From positions 1 to 12,011 of the forward strand of contig JBJETB010000030.1 in assembly GCA_051883095.1 (NCBI GenBank): a DNA stretch of 12,011 nucleotides, written 5' to 3'. The notes below the pieces were generated by a model. That model was not told the DNA's origin. It worked only from the letters and a program-made list of their open reading frames with translations, and ran no database searches. This DNA is from SUG1106 sp051883095 (GTDB taxonomy: Bacteria; Bacillota; Clostridia; Peptostreptococcales; Anaerovoracaceae). Positions 1 through 7,513 of this stretch are shown piece after piece (position 1 is the first letter of the stretch; each line of letters begins with the position of its first letter). The position numbers and the translations under genes are program-made.

Positions 1-57
1 TTGTTATTGCTGCATTATTACAGTAGAAATGTTGCAGTTAGTTTTTCTTTTAACTAA

Positions 58-116
58 GTTTTCCATATCGGCCTGTTTGTTTTCAAAAAGAAAACATTTC
101 GGGCATTTTGGAAAAC
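58..116. repeat. Long imperfect inverted repeat (composite hairpin)
   Basis: Three stacked stems can be read. The outer one is GTTTTCCA (58-65) with TGGAAAAC (109-116). The middle one is GCCTG (71-75) with CGGGC (100-104), with one G-U pair if transcribed. The inner one is TGTTTTC (78-84) with GAAAACA (90-96), around an AAAAA loop (85-89). Small internal loops separate them. No T run follows directly on either strand, although TTTATTTTT occurs at 126-134 on the plus strand. It may be the terminator of a gene left of the window, an RNA structure, or a small repeat. No coding region is recognisable in 1-224. Confidence 0.5.
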
Positions 117-182
117 CAGCATATGTTTATTTTTACCATGTGCTTGGCAATGCGTGCTTTTCTATGAAAAAGTCTCAAAATA

Positions 183-191
183 TGTTATAAT
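183..191 (+). promoter_or_regulatory. Extended -10 promoter for the DUF4317 gene
   Basis: TGTTATAAT at 183-191 is a perfect TATAAT (186-191) preceded by TG one base upstream, the extended -10 pattern of sigma-A promoters. No good TTGACA lies 16-18 bases upstream (TATGAA at 163-168 is poor), which is usual for extended -10 promoters. Transcription would start near 197-200, about 25 bases before the start codon at 225. The position and orientation fit the DUF4317 gene as a single transcription unit. Confidence 0.7.
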
Positions 192-224
192 GGTTTCATC
201 TAATATGAAAACGGAGTAACATTG

Positions 225-1364
225 ATGAACCAGAACGAATTGAAAGAAATCCGCAGGCGCTTCAGGCCTGACAAAGATAACATAAGCCGCATTTACGGCT
301 GCTATGTCAACGCAGCCAAGGAGATTGTCACACGCATCGACATGTCCCTGGGACTCATGGACCAGGAAGAAACGGAGATGTACTATAAGATACTAAAAAA
401 GTCACTTTCCGGCACCCTTGGAAGAAACCTCATAGACATTGAATTCTCCACCACCCAGGTAGAAAGCAGCGACGAGCACAGGCTTCTGCAGACCCTTCGC
501 ACATCCCACCTGTCCGACGAATCCATGCGTGAGCTCATGTATGAAAGAATCATCGAAACACTGGACTTCGGCGACGAGAGCTACGTGATACTCATGGCGT
601 CGGATTCATATGACGTCCCTTTTAAAGGCGGCGATGACGAAATCTTTGATGAAGGCTCAAACGAAGTATTTGACTACTTTATTTGCTGTGTGTGCCCGGT
701 AAAGGATGCCAAGGCAGCACTGCGATACGAGTCGGAAGAAAGAACTTTCAGAGGAGCTTCCACAGGCCATGTCCTCGGTGCACCGGAAATCGGCTTCATG
801 TTTCCTGCCTTTGACGACAGATGTGCCAATATATATAACCTGCTGTATTACAGCCGTAACATCTCAGAAATCCACGACGAATTCATCAGAGGAATTTTTA
901 ATGTGGAAAACATTCCTATGTCGGCAGGTGCACAGAAAGATGCCTTCGGCGGTTCTCTTTCCACAGCCCTCGGCACAGACTGCAGCCTTGAAGTCATCCA
1001 GGCGGTTCACGAGGATATCAGAGAAAAACTTGCCTTCCACAAGGAAAGCAAGGAGCCGGATCAGCCGGAAATATATATTGAAGATGTAGATGATATTCTA
1101 AGAAGAAGCGGGGTTCCAGACGAAAAAATAAATTCATTCAACGAGGAATGTCAGAAGCAGCTGGGCAGTTCAGACACCTTAAACCCGGGAAACCTGATAG
1201 AGACTAAGAAATTTGAAATGATTACACCGGAGGTGAAGATCTCCGTAGATCCGGAATATGCTTACAGAATCACAACCCGGATCATCGACGGCGAAAAGTA
1301 CATACTTATTCCGGCTGACGGCAGCGTGGAAGTAAACGGCATCGAAGTAAGCATCGAAGATTAG
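225..1364 (+). CDS. DUF4317 family protein of unknown function
   Basis: The 379-residue product belongs, by recognition of its overall sequence, to the DUF4317 family, which is widespread in Clostridia and has no assigned biochemical role. The N-terminus is basic and helical (NELKEIRRRFRPDKDNIS), followed by a typical stretch with YGCYVN. A central region around residues 150-230 carries CCVCPVKDAK and a hydrophobic/aromatic segment. The C-terminal part is acidic. No signal peptide, membrane segment or catalytic motif is visible, so it is probably cytosolic. I place the start at ATG 225: GGAG at 213-216 lies 8 bases before it but only 5 before the TTG at 222 that a longest-ORF reading would choose. 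It has its own promoter and terminator, is convergent with the operon to its right, and shows no functional link with it. Family assignment is fairly secure; function is unknown. Confidence 0.85.
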   Translation: MNQNELKEIRRRFRPDKDNISRIYGCYVNAAKEIVTRIDMSLGLMDQEETEMYYKILKKSLSGTLGRNLIDIEFSTTQVESSDEHRLLQTLRTSHLSDESMRELMYERIIETLDFGDESYVILMASDSYDVPFKGGDDEIFDEGSNEVFDYFICCVCPVKDAKAALRYESEERTFRGASTGHVLGAPEIGFMFPAFDDRCANIYNLLYYSRNISEIHDEFIRGIFNVENIPMSAGAQKDAFGGSLSTALGTDCSLEVIQAVHEDIREKLAFHKESKEPDQPEIYIEDVDDILRRSGVPDEKINSFNEECQKQLGSSDTLNPGNLIETKKFEMITPEVKISVDPEYAYRITTRIIDGEKYILIPADGSVEVNGIEVSIED

Positions 1365-1372
1365 ACTATTGC

Positions 1373-1415
1373 AAAAAGCAGACCTTGGGGCTGATGTCCC
1401 TGAGGTCTGCTTTTT
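1373..1415. terminator. Bidirectional rho-independent terminator
   Basis: AAAAAGCAGACCT (1373-1385) pairs perfectly with AGGTCTGCTTTTT (1403-1415). The 17-base loop has GGG (1388-1390) and CCC (1398-1400), which can extend the fold. The A and T runs flank the stem symmetrically, so either transcript ends in a U run. It sits between two convergent stops: the DUF4317 gene (ends 1364) and the selenoprotein gene (ends 1447 on the minus strand). It most likely ends both units. Confidence 0.92.
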
Positions 1416-1446
1416 GATTTAAACTCTGCGTATTATAAATTAAATC

Positions 1447-2751
1447 TTATACTCTGAATACTGTCTGTTCTTCAATATCTGTCGCCAGACTTTCGATGGC
1501 AACCTTAACTCTGTGGTAACGCAGCTTCCACTGCTCTTCCTTGGTTGTTCCAGGGTCACCCAGAGGATAAGGGATTGAAATTGTAGGCACGATTCTGTTT
1601 GCACCTACTGTCTTGGCTACAGGAATCAGATTGCACAACTGTACAATCGGGAAGCCTGCACGTTCAAATTCTTTTACCATTGTTGCACCGCAACGTGTAC
1701 AGGTTCCTCACGTCGACACCAGAAGGATTCCGTCTACATTATCCTCCTGGAGGAAAGGAATTATCTCCTTGGCCATACGCTGAGCCTCGGCTTCGGTAGT
1801 TCCCGTACCTACTGTAGCATAGAAGTAAGGATGAAGACTTCCGAATACGCCTTCCTTCTGCAGCACGTGGAGTGCATCGATAGGCGCTATTACGTTAGGA
1901 TCTGCATCAGCAGCTGCAGGGTCGAAACCGGCGTGGATTGTCTTGAACTCACCGCTCTTCAGTCTTTCCATCTGAGAAATATCATAGCGTCCCCATCTTG
2001 TAGCCGAAGCTGACTGGATGCGGTCCGGATTATCCACAGGAACGATACCGCCTGTAGTTACGAAGGCCAGCTTTGCCTTCTTCATGTCCTTGATTGCAGG
2101 TGCGATAGGCACTCTGTCAATCTTAGGGATCTTAAGCTCCGTCTCAAATGGCTGGCCGTTTAATTTTTTTACAAGCATATCAATCATACGCTCTGAAGCA
2201 GGCTTTCTGTCCGCTCTGAATACCTGTTTGCGGATTCCGCGAGCGAAGTAATTATCTTCATCTGCGCTTCCGGCTTCCTCACCGGCAAGAAGTTTGTTAG
2301 CCAGTTTGGCCATTGACGCAATGTCTGCACGCATCTTGGCAGCGCTGTGACCGCCTTTGAGTATGTACATTTCCTTCTTGAACATTTCAACGCCGGGGTT
2401 TTCCACGTTCATGGATGTAACAACCGGAACATTGAATTTTTCCTTTACAGCCTTGCAGATTGTTCCGCAGGCAACGCCGTATCTTCCTGCCTGGAATGCA
2501 GGACCCGCCAGGAAAATATCAAATTCCTTATCTTCAAGCATTGAAAGTATAGTCTCAACAGCCTTGTCGGTGTTGGTTCCCATGTAGTTGTCTCCGCAGA
2601 TGATAGTGTGTGTTATTTCTGCGTTTACTTCCTTGGCAAACTGCATTGCCGGTCCGATCTGGCCTTCATGAATGGAAGGTTCGATACCTGCTTTATCTTC
2701 GCCGCCAATCTGTCCAAAGAACTGATTGACATACAAAATTGCTTTTTTCAT
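1447..2751 (-). CDS. Glycine/sarcosine/betaine reductase component B selenoprotein (GrdB/GrdF/GrdH family), UGA read as selenocysteine
   Basis: This is the selenoprotein subunit of a Grd-type component B. In known members it works with the pyruvoyl subunit to break the C-N bond of glycine, sarcosine or betaine and to transfer a carboxymethyl group to selenoprotein A. The ATG at 2751 follows GGGAGG (2761-2766). The reading frame runs 347 codons to an in-frame TGA (1708-1710), continues with GTCTRCGATMVKEFERAGF and ends at 1447. This gives about 434 residues, near the usual GrdB length (about 436). The UGA is residue 348 in LLVST-U-GTCTRCGAT, the family's Sec-x2-Cys-x2-Cys motif (Cys351, Cys354). 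Other family marks are GPAFQAGRYGVACG (about residues 83-96) and TVGANRIVPTISIPYPLG after the Sec. It is the last gene of the operon, 15 bases after its partner. Whether it serves glycine, sarcosine, betaine or another amine cannot be told here. D-proline reductase PrdB is excluded by its much shorter length. Confidence 0.95.
1682..1710 (-). promoter_or_regulatory. UGA selenocysteine codon and candidate bacterial SECIS hairpin
   Basis: Reading the minus strand, UGA (1710-1708) is followed after 13 bases by GUUGC (1694-1690), a GGU loop (1689-1687) and GCAAC (1686-1682), a perfect 5-bp stem. A lower stem, ACC (1704-1702) with GGU (1678-1676), can close the structure. A small apical stem with a GU-containing loop about 11-13 bases after UGA is the established form of the bacterial SECIS bound by SelB. 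The fold was made by eye. The selA, selB, selC and selD genes are not in the window. Confidence 0.75.
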
Positions 2752-2766
2752 GTAAACTTTCCTCCC

Positions 2767-4092
2767 TTAGAACTCCTTCATAATCTTTGTGGACCAGCCG
2801 CATACCTGGTCTCCGCAGAACATTGAGTTGTTTTCCATAATGACAGAACCGTCTTCTCTTACTGAAGGTCCGAGAATCTCATCATCTGCCCATCCTCCGG
2901 ATAAACCGTCTCTTGCCAATGCCTGCAGTTCTCCCAGAACTGTCTCCATCGGCGGAAGTTCGATCATTTCGGATACATTTCCGCATGAAACAATAGCATC
3001 ACACTTTTCGTCCAGAGTTACCAGCGGCTGTGATTTGCCGTCACGGCCTGTACATTCGTTGGTCACTCCTACAGTCTTTACCCCTGCATCCTCGAGAGCT
3101 ACAATGCAGCCCACGAAGTCCGCATCCGGATTGCCGTAGCCTTCCTCTGCAACCACTGCTCCATCTGCTCCGAGAGTTGTGGCAATCTGAGCTACAAACT
3201 GAGCTGCACGCTCTTTCTGATCCAGAGCGACATTAAGATTGGACATGATTACTCCGAGGAAATTTATAGTCTTGCCGTGTTCTTTGTAAAGAGCCTTGAT
3301 ATTAGGGCAGTTCATGAAGTCATAGGTTGACCACTTGGATGACACCGGCATGAAGCTTCCGGAAACAACAGCTCCATCCAGAATTTCGTTAGGATGCATT
3401 ACTGTAGGGAGCATGTGGTTTGTGTCCCATCCGTAAATCAGATCGTTGTAGCCCATTTCCTCCATCTGGGACTGAGGCTGCATTACATAAACTACAGAAG
3501 GGAGCTTTTCTGTTTCCTCCCCGCGTCTGATCATCGGTTCAAGCTCAAAGGTTTCTGTCTCCTCAGGTACCAGTTCTTTTACACATTCTCCGATAAATTC
3601 CGCAAGTTTGTGACCTGCACGGCGCAGAGCATCGTTCTTCTTCTGCTGCTCGAATCTTTCAAACTCTTCGTTTGTATCTGCCACCAGCACTATGTTGTTG
3701 AGGTGTCCGAAGAGGGTGAGATCCTGACCCTTGCCGCTCATGTCGATAAGGCCATCCTGGAAGCCGCCCCAGTGTTTGCCTACCACCAGTACGCTGCAGT
3801 TCTTAAGGGCGTGGAGTGTGCCGCTGCCGCTTTTAGCCAGATCCGATGTATACCCCGGGAAAAGGCCTCTTCCGTCCAGGCGTACACGTGGCTCGATTGC
3901 CTCTTTTACAGGGCAGAGACGAATCTTATCTCCCGGCTTTGCGATGTATAACTCAGCTTCTGTAATGCGTTCATCTTCCTTAATGAATGCAAGCGCCTCT
4001 TCCTTATTGATGGTTAATACGCCGTTTGCAAAACTCAGTTTGTCTCCAAATACAATATCGTTAACATAGAAATTACCTATTTCCAGTTTCAC
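2767..4092 (-). CDS. Glycine/sarcosine/betaine reductase component B proprotein (GrdE/GrdG/GrdI family), pyruvoyl-forming
   Basis: The 441-residue product is the partner of the selenoprotein that follows it. Family members are made as a proprotein that cleaves itself at an Asn-Cys bond (Cys242 in the Clostridium sticklandii glycine reductase). This gives two subunits, one with an N-terminal pyruvoyl group that forms a Schiff base with the substrate amine. Here MHPNEILDGAVVSGSFMP (from about residue 232), the stretch leading to YKEHGKTINFLGVI, EEGYGNPDADFVGC and ECTGRDGKSQ are typical. Asn261-Cys262 (codons at 3312-3307) is the best cleavage candidate by position; Asn98-Cys99 also exists but is too early. 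Start is GTG at 4092, supported by AAGGAGG at 4105-4099, which begins just after the stop of the upstream gene; the initiator is therefore read as Met. No signal peptide or membrane segment is seen. The precise paralogue (glycine, sarcosine, betaine or other) is not decidable from sequence alone. Confidence 0.93.
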   Translation of the reverse strand: MKLEIGNFYVNDIVFGDKLSFANGVLTINKEEALAFIKEDERITEAELYIAKPGDKIRLCPVKEAIEPRVRLDGRGLFPGYTSDLAKSGSGTLHALKNCSVLVVGKHWGGFQDGLIDMSGKGQDLTLFGHLNNIVLVADTNEEFERFEQQKKNDALRRAGHKLAEFIGECVKELVPEETETFELEPMIRRGEETEKLPSVVYVMQPQSQMEEMGYNDLIYGWDTNHMLPTVMHPNEILDGAVVSGSFMPVSSKWSTYDFMNCPNIKALYKEHGKTINFLGVIMSNLNVALDQKERAAQFVAQIATTLGADGAVVAEEGYGNPDADFVGCIVALEDAGVKTVGVTNECTGRDGKSQPLVTLDEKCDAIVSCGNVSEMIELPPMETVLGELQALARDGLSGGWADDEILGPSVREDGSVIMENNSMFCGDQVCGWSTKIMKEF

Positions 4093-4105
4093 GGTAATCC
4101 TCCTT

Positions 4106-5410
4106 TTATTTTTGCGAATAATATTTTTCTAATTTTTCTGCTTTTCGTGTTATGTTCTCGCACAGAAGAATCGCTTCTTCCAGAGAAGCTTCATCAAAAT
4201 CGAAAGCTTCGTTATGAAGGGGATGAGTGATGTCTGCTCCAATACCCATGTAGGTGGCAACCCCTCCATGTGATTGAACACACCGCATCATTACTGTTGC
4301 GTCGTCGGAGCCTCCCACGTTTCCGATTTCGAAGATTCTACGTGTAAAAAGTCCTTCTTCTTCTGCTGTTTCTCTAATAAGTTCCATAAGGCTTCTGTCG
4401 CTTTTAGCTGTGACAGTATTGCCGTAATCTGTAATTTTCAGCTGACATCCATACATTTCTGCTGCGCCTTTGAGAATATTGTCTACTCTCTGGGCCGCAT
4501 AAGTCTCGATGGCTTCCGTCTCGCCTCTGTATTCCAGACATATGGTTGCGTTAGGTGCTATTGTGTTGATTGCGATACCTCCGCTGATAAGACCCACGTT
4601 CACTCTGAAAAGTCCATCTTCATGTGGTGCAATAGAGTGAATTCCAAGGGTTGCCGCGCAGGCCGCCAGTATTGCATTCCGGCCTTCCTGTGCTGCACCG
4701 CACGGGTGAGCCGCTCTGCCGATGAATTCCACATCAAGTCTTTTGTGGCTTAGGAAATCATCGCATCCTAATGCAAGGGTTCCTGACGGCAAAGGTTTGT
4801 TGTCACCGCTTATCGCAAGATGCATGGTAACCAAAACATCCACATCGTCAAGATGGCCTTTGGCAACCATTGAATCCGCTCCAAAATATGCTTCTTCTGC
4901 CGGCTGGAAAAGGAATTTGATTTTTCCCTTCAGGCTGTCCTTTTGAGTCATAAGCCTTTCTGCCAGACCCAGCACTATAGCGGCATGACCGTCATGTCCG
5001 CATGCATGAGCAGCCTCGTTGACAGATTTATAGCCGTATTTTTCTGCTGCGTCGCCGGCTTCTGTCTTTTCGCAGTAAGGCAGTGCATCGATGTCGGCTC
5101 TGAAAGCTACCACCGGACCGGGTCTGCCCGTGTCCAGAATCGCTGCAACACCTGCAATTCCATTTGCTTTCTCCACCCAGCCTTTGTCAGCGCCCTGCTC
5201 TACGGCACGCTGCATGTCTGCCAGTCGCTCTTCATCAGACAATCTGGCCATAGGTCCTATTGCATCTACGCATACTGCATTGCCGCCCACAAGAGGTTCA
5301 TATCCCATTTTGGACAGCTCTTCGGCAATTCTGGCACTGGTTCTCACCTCATGCCATGACTGCTCTGCATATTTATGGAGCTCACGTCTGAAATCCACAG
5401 GATTAAACAT
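4106..5410 (-). CDS. M20 family metallo-amidohydrolase, AbgA-like (M20D type)
   Basis: The 434-residue product is a zinc-dependent amidohydrolase of the M20 family, which hydrolyses N-acyl amino acids or related amides. Visible motifs are AFRADIDALP (102-111, with Asp106), HACGHDGHA (135-143, with Cys137, His139 and His142), FQPAEEAYFGA (168-178, with catalytic/metal Glu172-Glu173), TMHLA with His197, a lid domain at about 220-335, GGSDDATVMM (366-375) and HPLHNEAF (396-403, with His399). The Cys/His metal set is that of the M20D aminoacylases. An insertion at about residues 48-85 and the DTGRPGPVVAFRADIDAL stretch resemble AbgA, the p-aminobenzoyl-glutamate hydrolase subunit, but no AbgB partner is present. 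The protein looks cytosolic. The start overlaps the end of the preceding gene by 8 bases, with AAGGAG 10 bases upstream, which suggests coupled translation. In this operon it probably frees an amino compound from an imported N-acyl or peptide-like substrate (inference). Confidence 0.88.
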   Translation of the reverse strand: MFNPVDFRRELHKYAEQSWHEVRTSARIAEELSKMGYEPLVGGNAVCVDAIGPMARLSDEERLADMQRAVEQGADKGWVEKANGIAGVAAILDTGRPGPVVAFRADIDALPYCEKTEAGDAAEKYGYKSVNEAAHACGHDGHAAIVLGLAERLMTQKDSLKGKIKFLFQPAEEAYFGADSMVAKGHLDDVDVLVTMHLAISGDNKPLPSGTLALGCDDFLSHKRLDVEFIGRAAHPCGAAQEGRNAILAACAATLGIHSIAPHEDGLFRVNVGLISGGIAINTIAPNATICLEYRGETEAIETYAAQRVDNILKGAAEMYGCQLKITDYGNTVTAKSDRSLMELIRETAEEEGLFTRRIFEIGNVGGSDDATVMMRCVQSHGGVATYMGIGADITHPLHNEAFDFDEASLEEAILLCENITRKAEKLEKYYSQK

Positions 5411-6551
5411 TTCTATACATCTCCTTGCCTTCTACATAAACAAATCGAGGTTTAGCCTGTAAATCCAGAGGATGTTTATCCCAGATTACTATGTCTGCAT
5501 CCAGCCCGACTCTGAGTCTGCCTTTCCTGTCCTCAATTCCCAGTATATCTGCCGGATTGCACGTGATGCATCTGAGGGCATCAGCTTCAGAAAGACCGTT
5601 TCTTACGCACATGGCTGCAAGCCAGTTTAAAGATCCCTGAGGTGTCACATTATGATCTGTGGTGATTGCCACCTTTACACCTGCTTTTACCAGCGCAGGT
5701 GCTGTATCAAAGGACTTGTTTTTCAGCTCATACTTGGATTTGCATCCGAAGCTTGGTCCGACAATGGCCGGATATCCGGATTTGGCGATATAATCTGCTA
5801 TCAGATGTCCCTCTGTGCAGTGATCCAGCGTAGCTTTTACATTGAATTCTTTACAGATTCTGATTACAGTACATATATCATCTGAACGATGGGCGTGAGC
5901 CTTGATAGGAATCTCTCCGTCAATTACTCTGACCATTGATTCCATACCGAGATTTTTCTTGAAGTATTCGCCCTTTCTGGCGGCTTCTTCTTTTTCTGCC
6001 TTGTAATCGATGGCATCCTGCAGACATTTACGAAGCATGTATGCAACGGAAGCCCTCGTATTAGGCTGTTTGCCATGGCGTCCGAAATCTCTCGGGTTCT
6101 CACCGAAAGCGCACTTCATTGCAGCATCAGCTACGAGAACCATTTCGTCTGCAACCAGCGAACCGTTGTTTTCAACTATGACTGCAGTTCCTGCAACCAC
6201 TCCGCCGCTGCCGAATCCGGTACACATAGTAGTCACTCCTCCGGTAAGAGCCTCTTCAAAGGCTATGTCACCCGGATAAAGTGAATCTATAGCACGCATT
6301 TCCGGAGTTACCGGTTCATTTTCACAGAGGTCATCGCCTTCCCACTGAATTGCTTCCTCACATATTCCGATGTGAGAATGGGCTTCAACAATTCCCGGAG
6401 TCACGAAGCAATCCTTCGCATCAATAACCTGCTCGTCTCCTGCAGGAATATTTTCTGCAATTTCAGCAATTTTTCCGTTTTCAACACGGATATCCAGCTT
6501 TTCGAATGTACCAGGTTCATCTAAAAATATTTTAGCATTCTTGATAATCAT
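5403..6551 (-). CDS. Amidohydrolase superfamily enzyme, imidazolonepropionase/COG1228-like
   Basis: The 382-residue product has the amidohydrolase TIM-barrel layout between two halves of a small beta domain. The N-terminal strand set (IIKNAKIF) leads to VTPGIVEAHSHIG, the beta-1 HxH (His58, His60). Then come KAHAHRSDD (217-225; His219/His221, probable beta-5 ligand), TLDHCTEG (His244, beta-6), AITTDHN (Asp299, beta-8 catalytic Asp) and a closing segment LDADIVIWDKHPLD. No clear beta-4 carboxylated lysine stands out, so a mononuclear HutI-like site is more likely than a binuclear one. The family includes imidazolonepropionase, related ring-opening amidases and Xaa-Pro or Xaa-Arg/Lys dipeptidases, so the substrate is open. 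It has 13 cysteines, high for a cytosolic enzyme and compatible with an anaerobe. The start lies 3 bases after the ATPase gene, whose last codons contain the ribosome binding site (GAGGAA). Role in the operon: opening or hydrolysing the imported compound (inference). Confidence 0.85.
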   Translation of the reverse strand: MIIKNAKIFLDEPGTFEKLDIRVENGKIAEIAENIPAGDEQVIDAKDCFVTPGIVEAHSHIGICEEAIQWEGDDLCENEPVTPEMRAIDSLYPGDIAFEEALTGGVTTMCTGFGSGGVVAGTAVIVENNGSLVADEMVLVADAAMKCAFGENPRDFGRHGKQPNTRASVAYMLRKCLQDAIDYKAEKEEAARKGEYFKKNLGMESMVRVIDGEIPIKAHAHRSDDICTVIRICKEFNVKATLDHCTEGHLIADYIAKSGYPAIVGPSFGCKSKYELKNKSFDTAPALVKAGVKVAITTDHNVTPQGSLNWLAAMCVRNGLSEADALRCITCNPADILGIEDRKGRLRVGLDADIVIWDKHPLDLQAKPRFVYVEGKEMYRNV

Positions 6552-6554
6552 TTT

Positions 6555-7511
6555 TTATTCCTCATATAATACGCATGCCACCTGATGTTCAGGTCCAACG
6601 TCTATAAGATTAACATCTCTGCCTGTGCATTTGGCTGTTGCATATGGACATCTTGCCGCAAATCTGCATCCCGGCGCAGGATTGATAGGGCTGGTAATTT
6701 CACCTTTTATCAATTCTCTAGGCTTGTCTCTATACGCCAGATCAGGTACAGGAATTGCACTCAGCAGAGCCTTTGTATAAGGATGCATAGGTTCCTCAAA
6801 CAGTTTGTGGGACGGTGCATATTCAACAACCTGGCCCAGATACATTACAGCTATATGAGTTGAAATGTGTCTTACTACAGAAAGGTCATGGGTGATGAAC
6901 ATGTAAGTCAGTCCCATGGAATCCTGCAGATCCATCATAAGGTTGAGAATCTGTGCCTGAATTGAAACGTCAAGTGCTGAAACCGGCTCGTCACACACGA
7001 TGAATTCCGGATTCAAAGCCAGTGCTCTGGCTACACCGATACGCTGACGACGGCCGCCGTCAAGTTCGTGTGGATAGCTGTTTGCAAGTCTCCTGGCAAG
7101 TCCTACGGTATCCATAAGCTCGAGAATTCTCTTATCAGTCTCTTCCTTGCTGGAATAAACCTTGTTTACCTTTAATGGTTCTTCAATTATCTGACTTACT
7201 GACATTCTAGGGTTCAAGCTGGCATATGGGTCCTGGAATATAATCTGCATTGAAGAACGCATTTCTTTCATTTCCCTGTTCTTCAGCTTCAGAATGTCTT
7301 TGCCGTCGTAAAGAACGCTTCCGGATGTTGCAGGCAGAAGTCTCAGGATAGTTCTTCCCAGAGTACTCTTTCCGCAGCCGGATTCACCTACTACGCCGAG
7401 GGTATGACCTCTTTCAATGCTTATATTTACGTTATCAACAGCGTGAAGCATTCCTGAACCTGTTTTGAAATATTTTTTTAAATCTTTGGTTTGAATAAGA
7501 GGTGTTGTCAT
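6555..7511 (-). CDS. dppF: Peptide-type ABC transporter ATPase, second subunit (DppF/OppF family)
   Basis: This is a 318-residue ATP-binding subunit that would pair with the next ATPase to power the permease. Motifs in order: Walker A GESGCGKST (42-50), Q-loop IFQDP (Gln93), signature LDGGRRQR (150-157), Walker B IVCDEP (171-176, Glu175), H-loop THD (His208). The C-terminal oligopeptide/dipeptide domain follows, with HPYTKALL (243-250) and cysteines 282, 288, 295 and 313. Such cysteines in this domain have been linked to an iron-sulfur cluster in a related dipeptide transporter; that is only a possibility here. The signature differs from LSGGQ (Asp for Ser, Arg for Gln), a variant I know from other clostridial members. 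The start lies 2 bases after the upstream ATPase gene, with AGGTGAG as ribosome binding site. The dpp versus opp name is provisional. Confidence 0.93.
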   Translation of the reverse strand: MTTPLIQTKDLKKYFKTGSGMLHAVDNVNISIERGHTLGVVGESGCGKSTLGRTILRLLPATSGSVLYDGKDILKLKNREMKEMRSSMQIIFQDPYASLNPRMSVSQIIEEPLKVNKVYSSKEETDKRILELMDTVGLARRLANSYPHELDGGRRQRIGVARALALNPEFIVCDEPVSALDVSIQAQILNLMMDLQDSMGLTYMFITHDLSVVRHISTHIAVMYLGQVVEYAPSHKLFEEPMHPYTKALLSAIPVPDLAYRDKPRELIKGEITSPINPAPGCRFAARCPYATAKCTGRDVNLIDVGPEHQVACVLYEE

Positions 7512-7513
7512 AA

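Noticed and set aside
222..224. TTG start for the DUF4317 protein
   Set aside because: ATG at 225 is better spaced (8 bases) from GGAG at 213-216.
706..1089. A 127-codon open frame inside the DUF4317 gene
   Set aside because: It is a second frame of the same strand with a Ser/Arg-rich shadow composition and no supporting signals.
1447..2751. Nonsense mutation or pseudogene in the component B gene
   Set aside because: The frame is intact after the UGA, the family motif surrounds it, and selenocysteine at this site is established for GrdB-type proteins.
3394..3951. A 185-codon open frame on the plus strand
   Set aside because: It is antisense to the well-supported GrdE-like gene, has no ribosome binding site, and its composition is that of a shadow frame.
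1447..4092. D-proline reductase (PrdA/PrdB) instead of Grd component B
   Set aside because: The selenoprotein is about 434 residues with Sec near residue 348, as in GrdB; PrdB is far shorter, and the motifs match GrdB/GrdE.
4274..4753. A 159-codon open frame on the plus strand
   Set aside because: It is antisense to the M20 gene, whose catalytic motifs are all intact; the translated sequence is Cys/Phe-rich and matches no family I know.
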